Part shown: in pieces, positions 9,481 through 21,102 of the stretch
Position numbering within the stretch: position 1 is the stretch's first letter
Layout: each line of letters starts with the position of its first letter
Assembly: GCA_043228905.1 (NCBI GenBank)
Contig: JBHGNT010000004.1
Span: 13,764,001-13,828,000, forward strand
Direction: 5' to 3'
From: Azolla caroliniana
Taxonomy: Eukaryota > Polypodiophyta
Length of the DNA stretch: 64,000 nt
The notes under the pieces: model-generated
The model's database searches: none
Told to the model about the DNA's origin: nothing
What the model saw: the letters and a program-made list of their open reading frames with translations, nothing else
Position numbers and translations under genes: made by a program

Positions 9481-11902
9481 CACCTTGGCACCTCTGATGC
9501 TTCATTGAGGAAGAGGGCCAAATCATCGCACAAGGGCGCCGACACGAGAGGATGTTTATCCTCGACACTAACAACGTACGTACCACTATGTTCACAAAAG
9601 GACAGAAGCTTGAATCGGATATCGACCTGTGGCACAAGCGGATCGGCCGTGCCAATTACCAGAGGCTTCAAGACCGGCAATCAAGACAGGTTATTTTCGG
9701 ATTGTCAAAATTTACTGGCCGGAAGGCCCAAATTTGTGAAGTTTGCCAACTTGGGAAGAAACACTGGTTTCTGTTCCCCACCGAAAGAGACCGAATCGTA
9801 ACAAGCTCGGCTTGATACATTTGGATGTATGGGTACCGACACAGAACGTTAGACTTGGCGGGAGCCGATATTTCGTCTCCTTCATCGACGACTATAGTTG
9901 ACACACATGCATCTACCTAATCGAAAGGAAAAGCAAAGTTTTCGACTGTTTCAGGAACTTGCAAAGTCTTGTAGAACGGGAAACAGAGAGGAAGATCAAG
10001 TGCATGTGGTCAGATGGCGTAAAAGAATACTTTTCCGGCCAATTCAACAGTTATCTACAGCAAAAAGGAATTTGGAGGGAGTTCAGCTACCGATACACAC
10101 CGGAACAGAATGGCGTGGCCGAAAGGAAGAACCGGTCGATTGTGGAGGCGGCATGGGCAATGCTAGAAGAGATGAGCATGCCCAAGTTCTACTGGGCCGA
10201 AGCGGTCCGGACGACCGTCTACATCCAAAACCGGATAAAAAATGAGGTGTTAGCACATGAGCTGTATTTCGGGGGGAAGCCAACTTTAAGACACCTTAAG
10301 ATATTCGGTAGCATTGCCGATGTGCATGTGCCGGATGAAGAGCGGAGAAAGCTGGACCTGAAGTCTGAGAAGTGCATCCTTACCGGCTACTCACATGAGC
10401 AAAAGGGTTATAAGTACTGTAACCCCCAAACAAAACAAGTTCGAGTGAGCCAAGGTGTCGAATTTGATGAGTCGGCATCATGGTACTCTCTACCGACTCC
10501 GATGTCTGACTCCAACCCGATTCCGGAGGATGAAGCCAGTGAGCCCGAAACGATCTAGGTAGAAGATGAAGAAGGATTCGGTATTCTAAATGATAGTCCG
10601 ATCTCATTCCGGCTAAGTGGGCCCCATGAGCGACTGAATGGGAATGATCAATCCGATGAAGACTTGGCGAGTATTGGAGATTCGGTCGTGCTTTCCTCGT
10701 GCAAGGAACCGAGGAGACGGTTCACACGCAAAGAGGAGGGGAAGAAGAAGATGCCGGAGTACGACACCGATAGAGATGAGCCAGATAGGAATGAATCTGA
10801 CTCCGGAAAGAACGAAGATAGAGCTTCGGGAATGAAGTCCAAGAGGGCCAAGAGGGCCTTGCAATTGGCAAACGCAAAGTTACGCCGATCGATGCACCAA
10901 TAGAACCCCGTAAAAAGGTACGCATATAACTAGTACATGACACATGATTATGTGTACATGACGAAGGTGGTGGAAGTGCATGAGCCGGAGAGTTAAGCAG
11001 AAGCGGCGACAGACGCAAATTGACATGCCGTTATGGAGGAACAAATGCACGCGCTCACGGAAAATGAGACATGGGATTTAGTGGACTTACCAAAAGGAGT
11101 GAAGCCGATCGGTTGGCGAGGGGTATACAAGGTCAAATACAACACCAATGGCTCCTTCAACCGGTTTAAGGCCCGGGTAGTGGCCAAAGGATATGCGGAG
11201 ACCCACGAAATTGAATACGATGAGACCTTCACTCCGGTAGCGAAGATGACGACGGTTCGTGTGGTGCAAGTGGTTGCTGCGGCAAGGGGATGGCATCTTC
11301 ACCAAATGGATATGAAGAATGTGTTTCTTCAAGGAGACCTTGAAGAACAGGTCTATATGATCCAACCCCCCGGTTTTCAGTCGGAGATGAACAAGTCGGC
11401 AGTGTGCCAGCTCAAGAAGTCCCTTTATAGCCCGAAGCAAGCCCCCAGTGCTTGGAATTCAAAGATCACGCACTGGTTGCGTAAGATCGGGTTTGCAGCC
11501 TCAATGTTGGACTCTTCATTGTTCATCCGGAAAGGTCTAGAAGGTCCAGTATGTATCCTACTGTATGTGGATGATTTAGTCATCACCGGACCCTGCCTCG
11601 CTGAAATTGCTCGCGTGTAAGTCCTAGCTATCAGAAGCATTCAAAATGAAGGACCTTGGGGACCTTCATTACTTCCTCGGGATTGAAGTGATCCACACCC
11701 CCAACGGCATATTGTTATCTCCGTGAAATTATGTGCTGAATATGTTGTACATGTTTGGCATGACAGATTGCCGACTAGTCTCCACACCCCTGGAGCGGAA
11801 TCTAAACCTTCGTCCCGACTCCAGACCGACTTACGATGAGAAACGGTTCCGAAAAATTGTCGGAAGCCTCATTTATTTGACAATCACCACACCCGACATT
11901 AG
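9481..11902 (+). pseudogene. Copia polyprotein relic (GAG-pre-integrase to RT), cut at 11902
   Basis: Order on the plus strand: end of protease region, GAG-pre-integrase (LWHKRIGRANYQ near 9630, CEVCQLGKKH), integrase core (SDGVKEYFSG near 10015, YTPEQNGVAERKNR with the catalytic Glu near 10120), a charged linker (10560-10900), RT (PIGWRGVYKVKYN, LYVDDLVITG near 11560) and the start of the region before RNase H (11733-11902). Most of 9959-11620 is one frame with stops (for example TAG at 10556-10558). At 11902, just after TTPDIS, the sequence is interrupted by the minus-strand copia LTR. The continuation (RNase H) is not found on the other side of that insertion, because its far end is itself truncated. 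Confidence 0.85.
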
Positions 11903-12510
11903 TGTGAAGAATAGCGCGGAATACTGCTCGGCCACAATCGAGTCTTAGATCACTATGTTTAAAGATCAAACACAAAAATGGGAATAGAGATGAATACTCG
12001 TACACCAAAAGAAAGTACACATGATGTTTACGTGGAAAACCCTAATAGGGAAAAACCATGGGAGTCCACAGACTCCAAACTATCACTATTTGAGAAAGGT
12101 ACAATCAAAGACTTGGAGGCAATGACCTCGAGCTCTGTTTCTTCTCCAAGCGTTGGTTACAACAGAGTATCGCTCTGTATCTCGTCTCTCTTTCTCTATC
12201 TGTCACTCTCTATACAACAGTTATACACATACAACAATATGACCACACAAATTGAGTGATTGCCCTAAGTCCTATTTATACTTATATGAACTTAGGGCTA
12301 TTTACCAATATAGTCTCAATAGGCTTACTCAAAACATATTTACAAATATATCTTCTCTTCCGGTTCTCACCAGGTCCATCCGATCCGGTTTCCGGATCTC
12401 TTCTGGTTCTCACCAGGTCCATCTGATCCGGTTACCGGATCTCTCCCGGTTCTCACCGAGTCCTCTTCATTCATAACCGGATCCCATCCGGAGGGACCGA
12501 TTTCCCAACA
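11903..12510 (-). repeat. 3' LTR of copia 11903-16980
   Basis: On the minus strand it starts TGTTGGGAAATCGGTCCCTCC and ends GCTATTCTTCACA. The start resembles the LTR at 29001 (TGTTGGGATTACGGTCCCTCC), showing family relationship. It contains tandem copies of a ~30-bp motif (ccggttctcaccaggtccat) at about 12360-12460. Minus-strand flank at 12511-12525 is a purine-rich tract (gtgaaggggaagat). Confidence 0.85.
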
Positions 12511-15500
12511 ATCTTCCCCTTCACTACGGCATGGGATGTCTCGCCAACCTGATCCACTTTCGGCACGGGTCGAGCTTGTCGATTGTCAACACCTTGGTCA
12601 ACATATCCGACCCATTCTCCTCCGTGTGGATCTTCATTAGCATGAACTCTTGATCTTCGACCCTCTCTCGGATCCAATGGTACCTCCGATTGATATGTTT
12701 CGTCCTGGAATGGTAAACCGTGTTCCTCGCAAGGTGGATGGCACTTGGACTGTCGCAGTATAGCCGATATTCCTCCTTTTGGATCGCTAGCTCTTCGATG
12801 AAGTCCTTCATCCAGATTATCTCCTTGCCGGCTTCCACATTTGCCATGTACTCCGCTCCGCCTCTGTGGTTGACAACGCAACCGTCTTCTGCAGCCTTGA
12901 CTGCCACGAAACAATTACCCCTGCGTAAGTCATGACATATCCGGATGTAGACCGACTCATATCTGCATCATCTGACATATCCGAATCTGTGAATCCGTCA
13001 AGTTGGGGTTTACTGGAGCTGAACTAGAGGCACATACTTGAGATGCCTTGTAGATACAAGAGTATCCACTTGACTGCTTTCTAGTGCTCTCTTCCGGGAT
13101 TGCTCATGAGCCGGCTCATCACTCTGACTACATATCCGATATCCGGACGGGTACATACCATCGCGTACATCAAGCTTCCGACGGCAGAGGCATATGGTAT
13201 CTTCATCATATACGTCTTCTCCACCTTTGTCCTCGGGCTTTGTTTTTTGGATAGCTTGCAGTTTGCCAGAAGTGTCGATCCGACTGGTTTCGCCTCCGAC
13301 ATGTTGTTACGTACCTCTCCTATGACAATCACAACAACTTCTTCGACCTGTCCCAGATGATATGCATTCCCAATATGTGTCTTGCCGGACCCAAGTCTTT
13401 CATTGAGAAGTTCCGGCTCAGAGCTTTCTTCAGCATCCGAATCTTGCCTTCGTCTCATCCGACGATCAACATATCATCCACATATAGGAGAAGTATCAGG
13501 AAATCTCCTCCGTCAAATTTCTTTACATACACACAGTGATCGGCCTATATCTTGTGGTACCCTTGGTTGGTCATGAAGGAGTCAAACTTCCGGTACCATT
13601 GCCGGGGGGCTTGCTTCCATCCGTATAAGCTCTTCTTCAGCCGGCACACAAGGTGCTCCTTCCCTTTCTTCTCAAATCCTTCCGGTTGATGCATGTAGAT
13701 CTCTTCTTAGAGGTTGCCATGTAGGAATGCCGCCTTGACATCCAGTTGCTCTACCCCAAGGTCCATGCGTGCCGCTATGCTCAATACCGTCCAGATGGAT
13801 GTCATCTTTACTACCTAGGCAAAGATCTCATCGAAGTCCACTCCTTTCTTCTACTTGAAGCCCTTCACTACGATTCGGGCCTTATACGTTGGTGGATTTC
13901 CGGCATCTCCCGGTTTCAGCTTGTACACCCACTTGTTCCGGAGTGCCCTCTTTCCTTTTGGCAACTCCGTCAGTTCGTACATGTGGTTCTCATGGAGGGA
14001 ATCCATCTCGTCTTGCATGGCACTTAACCACTTGCGGTAGTGGGTGTCTTTCTTTTCTTCTTCGAAGCTTTCCGGCTCCCCCGCATCGGTTAGCAACACA
14101 TGCTCTGCATCCGGAAATCTCCCGGGGGCTCTTCTCTCTCGGAGAGGGTATCTCCGTCTTTGGTCTTCGGCAACCGGTTCCTCTATCTACTCCTCATCCG
14201 AGTTCGATCCGGGATCTTGTCCGGTTTTGATGTCTTCTTCTTCTTCGGTCGGTTCAGTTTCTTGTCCGAATCCGGCCGGTTCGTCGAGTGTCATCCAGTT
14301 ACCGGCTAACATCCGGTTTTCAACCGGGTAAGTCCTTGTGCCCTCAAAACGGTTTTCATTGGATGATCCAGAGTTCATCACCTTCTTCTCTGACTCCTAG
14401 TCGGCAATGGTCCTGTCTTCCATGAAGATTATGACCCGACTCTAGAACACCTTCTTGTCGACCAGATCCCACACCCACACCCGGTAACTGAACTCGTCAT
14501 CCCCGTATCCAAGGAATATGCATGGCCTGGACTTCGGATCCAACTTTGCTCTCTTGTCCTTTGCAACATGCACATAGGCGAGACACCCGAACACCTTCAG
14601 ATGCCAGTAAGAAACATCCTTACCAGTCCATACTCTTTGTGGTGTGTCTCCATCCAAGGGTACTGAGGGTGATTTGTTTATCACGTAAGTCGCGGTCGTC
14701 AGCGCCTCAGCTCAAAACGTCTTGGGTAACTTTGCATGTGCAAGCATGCTCCAGACTCTCTCCATTATGGTCCATATCATCCTTTGGTCTAGCCCGTTTA
14801 GTTCTGGTGTCTTTGGCACGATAAATTCGAGCCGGATTCCTTTTGAACGGCAGTACTCCTCAAACTGCCCCCAGTATTCTCCTCTGTTGTCCGCTCGAAC
14901 CGCCTTCAACTTCCAAATGGTTTCTCTTTCCACTCTCGTGTGGAGTTCCTTGAAGATGGATAACACTTGATCCTTTTTCTTCAACGGTGAGACCCACAGC
15001 TTCCGGCTGTGGTTGTCTATGAACGTCACAAAGTATTGCGATCTGGCATGTGACTTCGTGTCCACTTGACGCACATCGGTATGCACCAACTCCAGTGGTG
15101 CATTTCGTCTCATCGGTGGTCTCGACGGGAAGGAGGTTCAGTTTTGCTCGCTAGCCAACCACTCGGTGCACTTCTCAAGATGCACGTCTTTCAACTCCAA
15201 AATGAGGTTGTCTTCGACAAGTCTTCTTGTCCCCTTCTGGCTCATATGACACAGTCTCGTGTGCCACAACTCACTGGCAGTGTCGGATGTTGTGTTCACT
15301 TCTTCCCGGCATATTCGGGCCTGCATTAGGTACAACGTGTTGATCTTCTGGGCTCAAGCCACAATCAGGCTTCCTTTACTGAATTTCATGACTCCGTTCT
15401 GGATGCTACCCGTGTAGTCTTCATCATCTAGCCGACTGGCTGATATCATGTTCAGTTGAACCTCCGGAATGTGTTGGACATCCTTCAACAACAACTTACA

Positions 15501-16592
15501 TCCGGTTGATGTCGTCAACAACACATCTCCTATGATGATGATTCAACACATCCCTTCATTCCCCATCCGGACACAACCGTGATCTCCGACTACGTAGGAT
15601 GAGAAGCATCTCCGGTCCGGTGTCAAATGGAACGACGCTCCGAAATCGACAACCCATGTTGTCTCATCACCGACAAGGTTAAACTCATTCTCCTCGGTAA
15701 TGAGCATTAGTTCTTCTTCGCTTGTCACGAATCCCGTCGTTTCTTTCCAATCCGGACCCCTCTGGTCCGAAGTGTTCCAGTCTGAACCCTTCTTCGAATC
15801 GGCATTGTCAATTCCTTTCTCTTTATGGAAATGCCGAAAATTCTTCTAGAAGTGCCCCGACTTTCAACAGTAGAAGCAAGTAGGCCTCCCCCTTGACTTC
15901 GACGTCGTCCCCGATTTGTCCCGGTTTTGGGGACTCGGATACCGGCCTCTTGCCCGGTTGTGTCATCTTCCGTGACCAAGGCCTTCGGATTGGTTCCGGA
16001 CTCCCGGTCCTTCCGTCGAGCTTCTTCATCTAGCAAGCTTGATTTTACCCTTGCTAGGGACAACTACTTTCCTTCCGGCCCAGCGTTGCACAACGTGACA
16101 ACTAGCGTCTCCCAACTATCCGGGAGGGAACCGAGCAAGAGTAATGCGAGTACCTCATCGATGAGAGGTACTTCCAACAAGGTTGCTTGGTGGATCAGTC
16201 CCTGGAAGGCATTCATGTGCTCCGTCATACTAGAGTCGTCCTGGTGCTGGAGCCTCACAAGCTATCGGAATACCGAAACCATATTAACAACATTCTTGTT
16301 CTGGAACATGATGCCGATCTTCTCCCAAAGTTCATGAGCCTTACTTTCTTCATTGAAGTTGTTGTACAGACTCATGCTGATAAAGCACTGGATGTATGTA
16401 GTCATTTTCATGTGCATTACCTCCCACATTGTGGCGTCGATCTTATCCAGTCTCTTGTCCCCGAACTGAACCGGCAACCAAAGATCTTTAACCACGAGCA
16501 TATCCCTCATCTTCGATTCCACACTTAGTGGTGAACTGAGCCGGTGAGCTTGAGCATGTCGCCAAACGATTCTTCCATTTCTTGTGTTATTT
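12511..16592 (-). pseudogene. Copia gag-pol polyprotein, heavily mutated
   Basis: All polyprotein regions are recognisable on the minus strand, broken by many stops and frameshifts. Gag lies at about 16550-16030 (FGDMLKLTG start, UBN2-type helices), the degenerate zinc knuckle near 15860, protease near 15680 (WVVDFGASFHLTP: D-S-G changed to D-F-G), GAG-pre-integrase near 15290 (LWHTRLCHMSQKG), integrase at 15113-14712 (HTDVRQVDTKSHA, FIDNHSRKLW), linker at 14380-14190, RT at 14099-13500, and RNase H at 13458-12524 (TKHINRRYHWIRERVEDQE). It is clearly the same lineage as the intact ORF at 29634-33707. The protease change and stops make it inactive. Confidence 0.85.
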
Positions 16593-16604
16593 GCTCTGAT
16601 ACCA
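16593..16604 (-). other. tRNA-iMet primer-binding site
   Basis: Reads TGGTATCAGAGC on the minus strand, a perfect complement to the 3' end of plant initiator-Met tRNA. It lies three bases inside the 5' LTR boundary at 16608 and primes minus-strand cDNA. Confidence 0.9.
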
Positions 16605-16607
16605 ATT

Positions 16608-16980
16608 TGTGAAGAATAGCGCGGAATACTGCTCGGACACAACCGAGTCTTAGATCACTACGTTTAAGGATCAAACACAGAAATGGGAATAGAGATGAAG
16701 ACTCGTACACCAAAAGAAAGTACATATGATGTTTATGTGGAAAACCCTAATAGGGAAAAACCACGGGAGCCCACGGACTCCAAGCTATCACTATATGATA
16801 AAGGCACAATCAGAGACTCAGAGGCAACGACCTCGTGCTCTGTTTCTTCGCCAAGCAGCGGTTACAATAGAGTATCGCTCTGTATCTCCTCTCTCTCTCT
16901 CTCTCTCTCTATCTGTCACTCTCTATACAACAGCTATACACATACAACAATATGACCACACACAACTTGAGTGATTGACC
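16608..16980 (-). repeat. Truncated 5' LTR of copia 11903-16980
   Basis: Matches 11903-12270 from TGTGAAGAATAGCGC on the plus strand and stops at about 16980 (gagtgattgacc versus gagtgattgccc). The U3 part is missing. A (TC)n run lies at about 16887-16911. Confidence 0.8.
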
Positions 16981-17110
16981 AGAGTTGCAACAACAAAGGA
17001 GCTGAGATTCTAGATAAACCGGTTTGTCTTCGTCTCTGTGATTCAAGTTTCCATTAAACATTGTCTCTGTTTTCTATTGCTATCCGGATAAACCGGTTTG
17101 TCAAAGGTTC

Positions 17111-18330
17111 CGCATATTAACTTTTACAAGTAAGCTTGACTTTACCTACTCTAAGGATAGATGCTTCCCTTCTGGCCTAGTGTTGCAAATGTGACGAGCG
17201 TCTCCCAACTATCCAGAAGTGATCCCAACAACAGTAGAGCTAATTCCTCATTTGCAAGAGGTACTTCTTGAGAGGTGGTTTGATTCATCAGTCCTTGGAA
17301 GGCATTACTATGCTCCACCATGATGGAGCCATCCTGACATCTCCGTTTCACGATCTTCCACCACTCGCTCTCCTTGTGGCCTCTCTTGCCATAGTACCAG
17401 CATTTCGCGTCGGCCTTTTCTTGCCGATTTCTGGCGCCGCCTTGACTCCACCAATTTCCTGAGGGTTTGGAATTGCTAGCACCCTTCTTTCAACACTCGC
17501 TCTCCTTGTGGCCTCTCATGCCATAGTACCAGCATTTTGCGTCGGCCTTTTCTTGCGGATTTCCGGTGCCCCCTTCACTCCCCCTATTTCTGAAGGGTCC
17601 GGAATTGTTGTTAGCATTTCGATTATGCCTTCTATTTTCCTCCTGTCGGCCACCTCCATTACATGCCGACCCGCCTCGTCCACCACAACCAAAGGGCCTA
17701 TCTTCCTCCATGTACAATATCTTGCTGTTGGTGGGTGTACTTCGTCCGTGTACAACATCTTGTTGTCGGTGTGTGTACCCTTCTTCTACAAGCAACATCA
17801 ATTGTAGCTCAAAAAATGAAGGTGTATTCTCCCTCTTGCAGACTGCCGTTCGGAATGATCCGAACTTTGATTCCAATACTCCGAGGAAAACCTACACCAT
17901 TTCTTCCTCCTCAATGTTCACATTGACGGTGGTCAGGGAGTTGCAAATATCCTTGATCTTGGAGGTGTAGTCAGCCACCGACATATCTCTTTGTCGGACA
18001 TTGCTCAACTCCTATCTAAGTTGAAGCTTTTTGGTTGTGGTGCTCACAACAAAAATATTCTTAAGATTTCCCCAAGCATCCTTTGGCGTTTTGGTGTCCC
18101 AAATGTAGCTTAAGAATTGGTCGCTGGTAGTTGACGTGAAGCAGTACATTATCTTGCTTGTCGCTTGTTCCTAAGCTGGAAAGTCCCTTTATGTCGCATG
18201 CGATGCTACATCATTAGCTTCGTCGACATAACTCCAGTATGCATGTCCGTGCGGGCACTGGTGCATCTTGTATGACCAAGATGCGTAGTAGCTTCTGTCA
18301 AGCTTCTCCAATAGAAGTGAGCTAGCCATT
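17111..18330 (-). pseudogene. Copia gag with degenerate zinc knuckles
   Basis: Minus strand from an ATG near 18329 (MASSLLLEKLDRSYYASW, KMHQ) through the UBN2-like region (18100-17850) to a glycine/asparagine-rich nucleocapsid with CWYYGMRGHKESEC (the second Cys of CX2CX4HX4C is Tyr). The distal part 17345-17140 (SMVEHSNAFQGLMNQ-like, LLLLGSLLDSWE) belongs to the other gag family (as at 21420-21570), so this is a chimera of two copia families. Several frameshifts. Confidence 0.75.
17362..17625. repeat. 132-bp tandem duplication in copia gag
   Basis: The segment starting cactcgctctccttgtggcc occurs at 17362 and 17494 (period 132 bp). It duplicates the zinc-knuckle-coding stretch; 132 is a multiple of three, so the duplication itself keeps frame. 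Confidence 0.7.
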
Positions 18331-18440
18331 CGTTTGTCCATTTCTTTTTTTGCCTATTCTTACAGGGTGTTGGGTCTTGGTTTGTGTTGAAAGCTCTTAT
18401 CGGCAATAGAGGATGTTCTAACCCTCAAGCTCTGTTACCA

Positions 18441-18829
18441 TGAAAAGGTTATGTGCGGAAGTGTATAAACAACCGGCTCAACTGGACAACAATAGAAAAT
18501 ACGTAGGTTTAATGGAAAGCCTCAAATGCATAGAGAGTATACGGGAGAGAGCAGAACATAAACTCTATTTGGAAAATAACTCAGTACTCTATACATCGAA
18601 TGTGCTGAGAGAGCACTTTTATACAGGTCCTTAAATGGACTTGTACCATTAGAACTTGAATGCTCATAAATGAGCCTCTACACTAACTCCTATATATATT
18701 CCTTCACGGGATATCTTTCCAACGGCCTTCAGGATCCCACCGATTCGGCCTTGCTGATTGGTCTCCATCTGATCCGGCTCCCGACTTCTTTAGCCAATCC
18801 AGGCCTAAGCCGAGCTTGCTCACTCAACA
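18441..18829 (-). repeat. Copia LTR (shared between two element fragments)
   Basis: 389 bp, minus strand TGTTGAGTGAGCAAGC to the end at 18441. It is followed on the minus strand by a PBS-like tggtaacagag (18431-18441) and the gag at 17111-18330. It is preceded by an RNase H end (18830-18980). It therefore acts as 5' LTR for one fragment and 3' LTR for the other. Confidence 0.75.
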
Positions 18830-18980
18830 GAGATGTTCTAGACCAAGCATCTTCGAGAGGTGTTGTAACTTGTCTAGTCCGAGCGCCTTGGTGAAGATGT
18901 CGGCAACCTGCGATCGGTTCAAACATACCGGAGATCGACTTCACCACTCAAGACCTGCTCGCGCACAAAGGAATAATGCA
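18830..18980 (-). pseudogene. Copia RNase H C-terminal end
   Basis: Minus-strand translation gives HYSFVREQVLSGEVDLRYV then, after a frameshift, the ADIFTKALGLDKLQ-like ending and an MLGLE-like tail. It is homologous to the plus-strand end at 420-568. It is interrupted at 18981 by the plus-strand LTR that starts at 18982. Confidence 0.75.
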
Positions 18981-18981
18981 T

Positions 18982-19505
18982 TGTTGGGAAACAGGTCCCT
19001 CTAGATGGGAAGAGAAGAGCCGAGTTGATGAGTAAGCAAAATCCAGGATATAGCAACCTCGAGAGACTATATTTGTAAATAGTCGAAATGTGCCCCATGT
19101 GGGCTATGTATGTAAATAGCCATAAAGTTGTATAAGTATATATATATATAACTAGGGCATACTTTACTGAAGTGTAGTATATCATTGTTGCATCATTAGG
19201 TTGTGAGTTAAAAGAAGGTTGTTGCCTCTGTAACTAAGTGTGTGTGAGAGAGTCTGTGACAGTTAGAGTGTAACTCTGCAATCGTCTGTTGACGAAGAAG
19301 ATCTCGAGATCGTTGCCTCCAAGTTTCTTATTGTACACCTCTCTGTGTAATGATTTGTTTTGGGTTTTGTGGACTCTACGTGGTATTTCGCAATTTGGGT
19401 TTCCACGTTAAATCTTGTGTCCCTGTTTCTAGCTGTATTTCTGTCGTTTTTTTGTCTGTGCAAATTCAACTTGATTTTTGCACCCAAATATATGAATGAG
19501 CAACA
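18982..19505 (+). repeat. Copia 5' LTR (first tandem unit)
   Basis: 524 bp, TGTTGGGAAACAGG to GAGCAACA, followed by a PBS-like ttggtatcaaag (19508-19519). A TATA-rich run (tatatatatataac) lies at about 19139. Related to the 29001 LTR by its start. Confidence 0.8.
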
Positions 19506-19521
19506 AATTGGTATCAAAGTG

Positions 19522-20610
19522 ATGGAATACTCGTTCGGTGGCATGTTTAAGTTAACCGGCTCCGACTACTCAGTGTGGAAGTCGAAGTTGAGGGACATGC
19601 TCGTATGCAAAGACCTCTAGCTGCCAGACAATATTGATGCATTGACTTGGAAAGTAATGCATATGACGGCGGTAACATATATAAGGTGTTTTATAGACAT
19701 GAGTCTATACAACAACTTTGATGAGGAGACAAGTGCTGACGTCCTCTGGAAGAAGATTGACGTGATGTTCGAAAACAAGAACGCCGTGAATAGAGTCTCA
19801 GTTTTCAAAAAAAATAGTGACACTCCGGTACCAAGATGACTGCAGCATGCCATAGCATATTAATGCCTTCCAAGGACTAATGAATCAAACCACCTGTGTA
19901 GAAGTACCTCTTGTTGACAAGGTATTAACACTATTGTTGCTGGCATCCCTTCCGGACAGTTGGGAAATGCTGGTTGTCACATTATGTAACGCAGGACCGG
20001 AAGGGAAACACTTATCCTTAGAGCACATGAAGTCGAGCTTGTTGAATGAAGAAGCTTGTCGGAAGGACCAAGAGTCCAATACTGACCTAAAGGCCCTTGT
20101 CACGGAAAGGGATACGAATCGAGGAAGAGGCAAAAATTGAAGTCCACAGAATCGAGATAAGTCAGGGACAAGGTTGAAGTCGACGGGAAGGATCACATGC
20201 TTCTATTATGGGAAGCCGGGGCACTTCCAAAAGAATTTCAAACACGCTCGGAAGGAGAAAAGGGGAGTTGATGGTGTAGAGACAAAGAAAATACCAGATA
20301 GAAAGAAGAACTCAGCAATCGTCGTGAGTGAAGAGGAGTAGTTGTTCATTAGTGAACAAAATGAGGTCAATCTCGCCTGCGAAGAATTGACATGGGTGGT
20401 TGATTTGGGTGCATCGTTTCAATTATCCCCCGACCAAAAATGCTTATGATCATACAAGGACGGAGAGCATGGTCTTATAAAAATGGGAAATGAGAGAGCA
20501 TACCGAATCATCGTCATAGGAGATGTGGATGATGACATCAACCGGGTCCAGACTAGTGTTTAGAGATGTTTGACGCATTTCGGAAGTTCGATTGAACTTC
20601 ATATCAGTCG
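19522..20610 (+). pseudogene. Copia gag-protease, first tandem copy
   Basis: Gag begins MEYSFGGMFKLTG, continues YSVWKSKLRDMLV to a TAG (19618-19620), then LYNNFDEE, ENKNAVNRVSVF and LLLLASLPDSWE. The zinc knuckle near 20190 has its second Cys changed to Tyr and the last Cys to Phe (CFYYGKPGHFQKNF). Protease near 20400 reads WVVDLGASFQLS, so the D-S-G active site is lost. Ends at 20610, where the second LTR begins in mid-sequence. Confidence 0.8.
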
Positions 20611-20611
20611 A

Positions 20612-21086
20612 GTTGATGAGTAACTGAAATCGAGGATATAGCAACCTCCCGAGACTATATTTATAAATAGTCGAAATGTGCCCCATGTGGGATATGTATG
20701 TAAATAGCCATAAAGTTGTATAAGTATATATATATATAACTAGATATGTATGCAAACTTTATTGAAGTGTAGTAGATCATTGTTGCACTCATTAGGTTGT
20801 GAGATACAAGAAGGCTGTTGCCTTTATAACTAAGTGTGTGAGAAAGAGTGTGTGAGAGTTAGAGTGTAACTTTGCAATCGTCTGTTGACGAAGAAGATCT
20901 CGAGGTCGTTGCCTCTGAGTTTCTTACTGTACACCTCTTTGTGTAATGATTTGGGTTTCCACATTAAATCTTGTGTCCCTGTTTCTAGTTGTATTTCTAT
21001 CGTTTTTTTGTCTGTGCACATTCAATTCGATATTTGCACCCAAATATACGAATGAGCAACTAGTTGTGGTCGGTCGATTCTCAACA
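20612..21086 (+). repeat. Copia LTR (second tandem unit, 5' truncated)
   Basis: Homologous to 19020-19505 but lacks its first ~38 bp, so it joins directly to the protease region of the first copy. It ends CTCAACA at 21086 and is followed by a PBS-like tagtatcaaagcg. Confidence 0.75.
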
Positions 21087-21102
21087 AACTAGTATCAAAG
21101 CG

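Larger units (their letters stand above)
11903..16980 (-). mobile_element. Ty1/copia element, minus strand, 5' LTR truncated
   Basis: LTRs at 11903-12510 (3' LTR, 608 bp) and 16608-16980 (5' LTR, truncated to about 373 bp) flank a degenerate polyprotein. A perfect initiator-Met primer-binding site lies beside the 5' LTR and a purine tract beside the 3' LTR. It sits inside the plus-strand copia relic that ends at 11902. The two LTRs show 6 mismatches in their first ~109 shared bases, so this is a much older insertion than the related element at 29001-34320. Loss of the outer part of the 5' LTR removes any target duplication. Confidence 0.85.
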
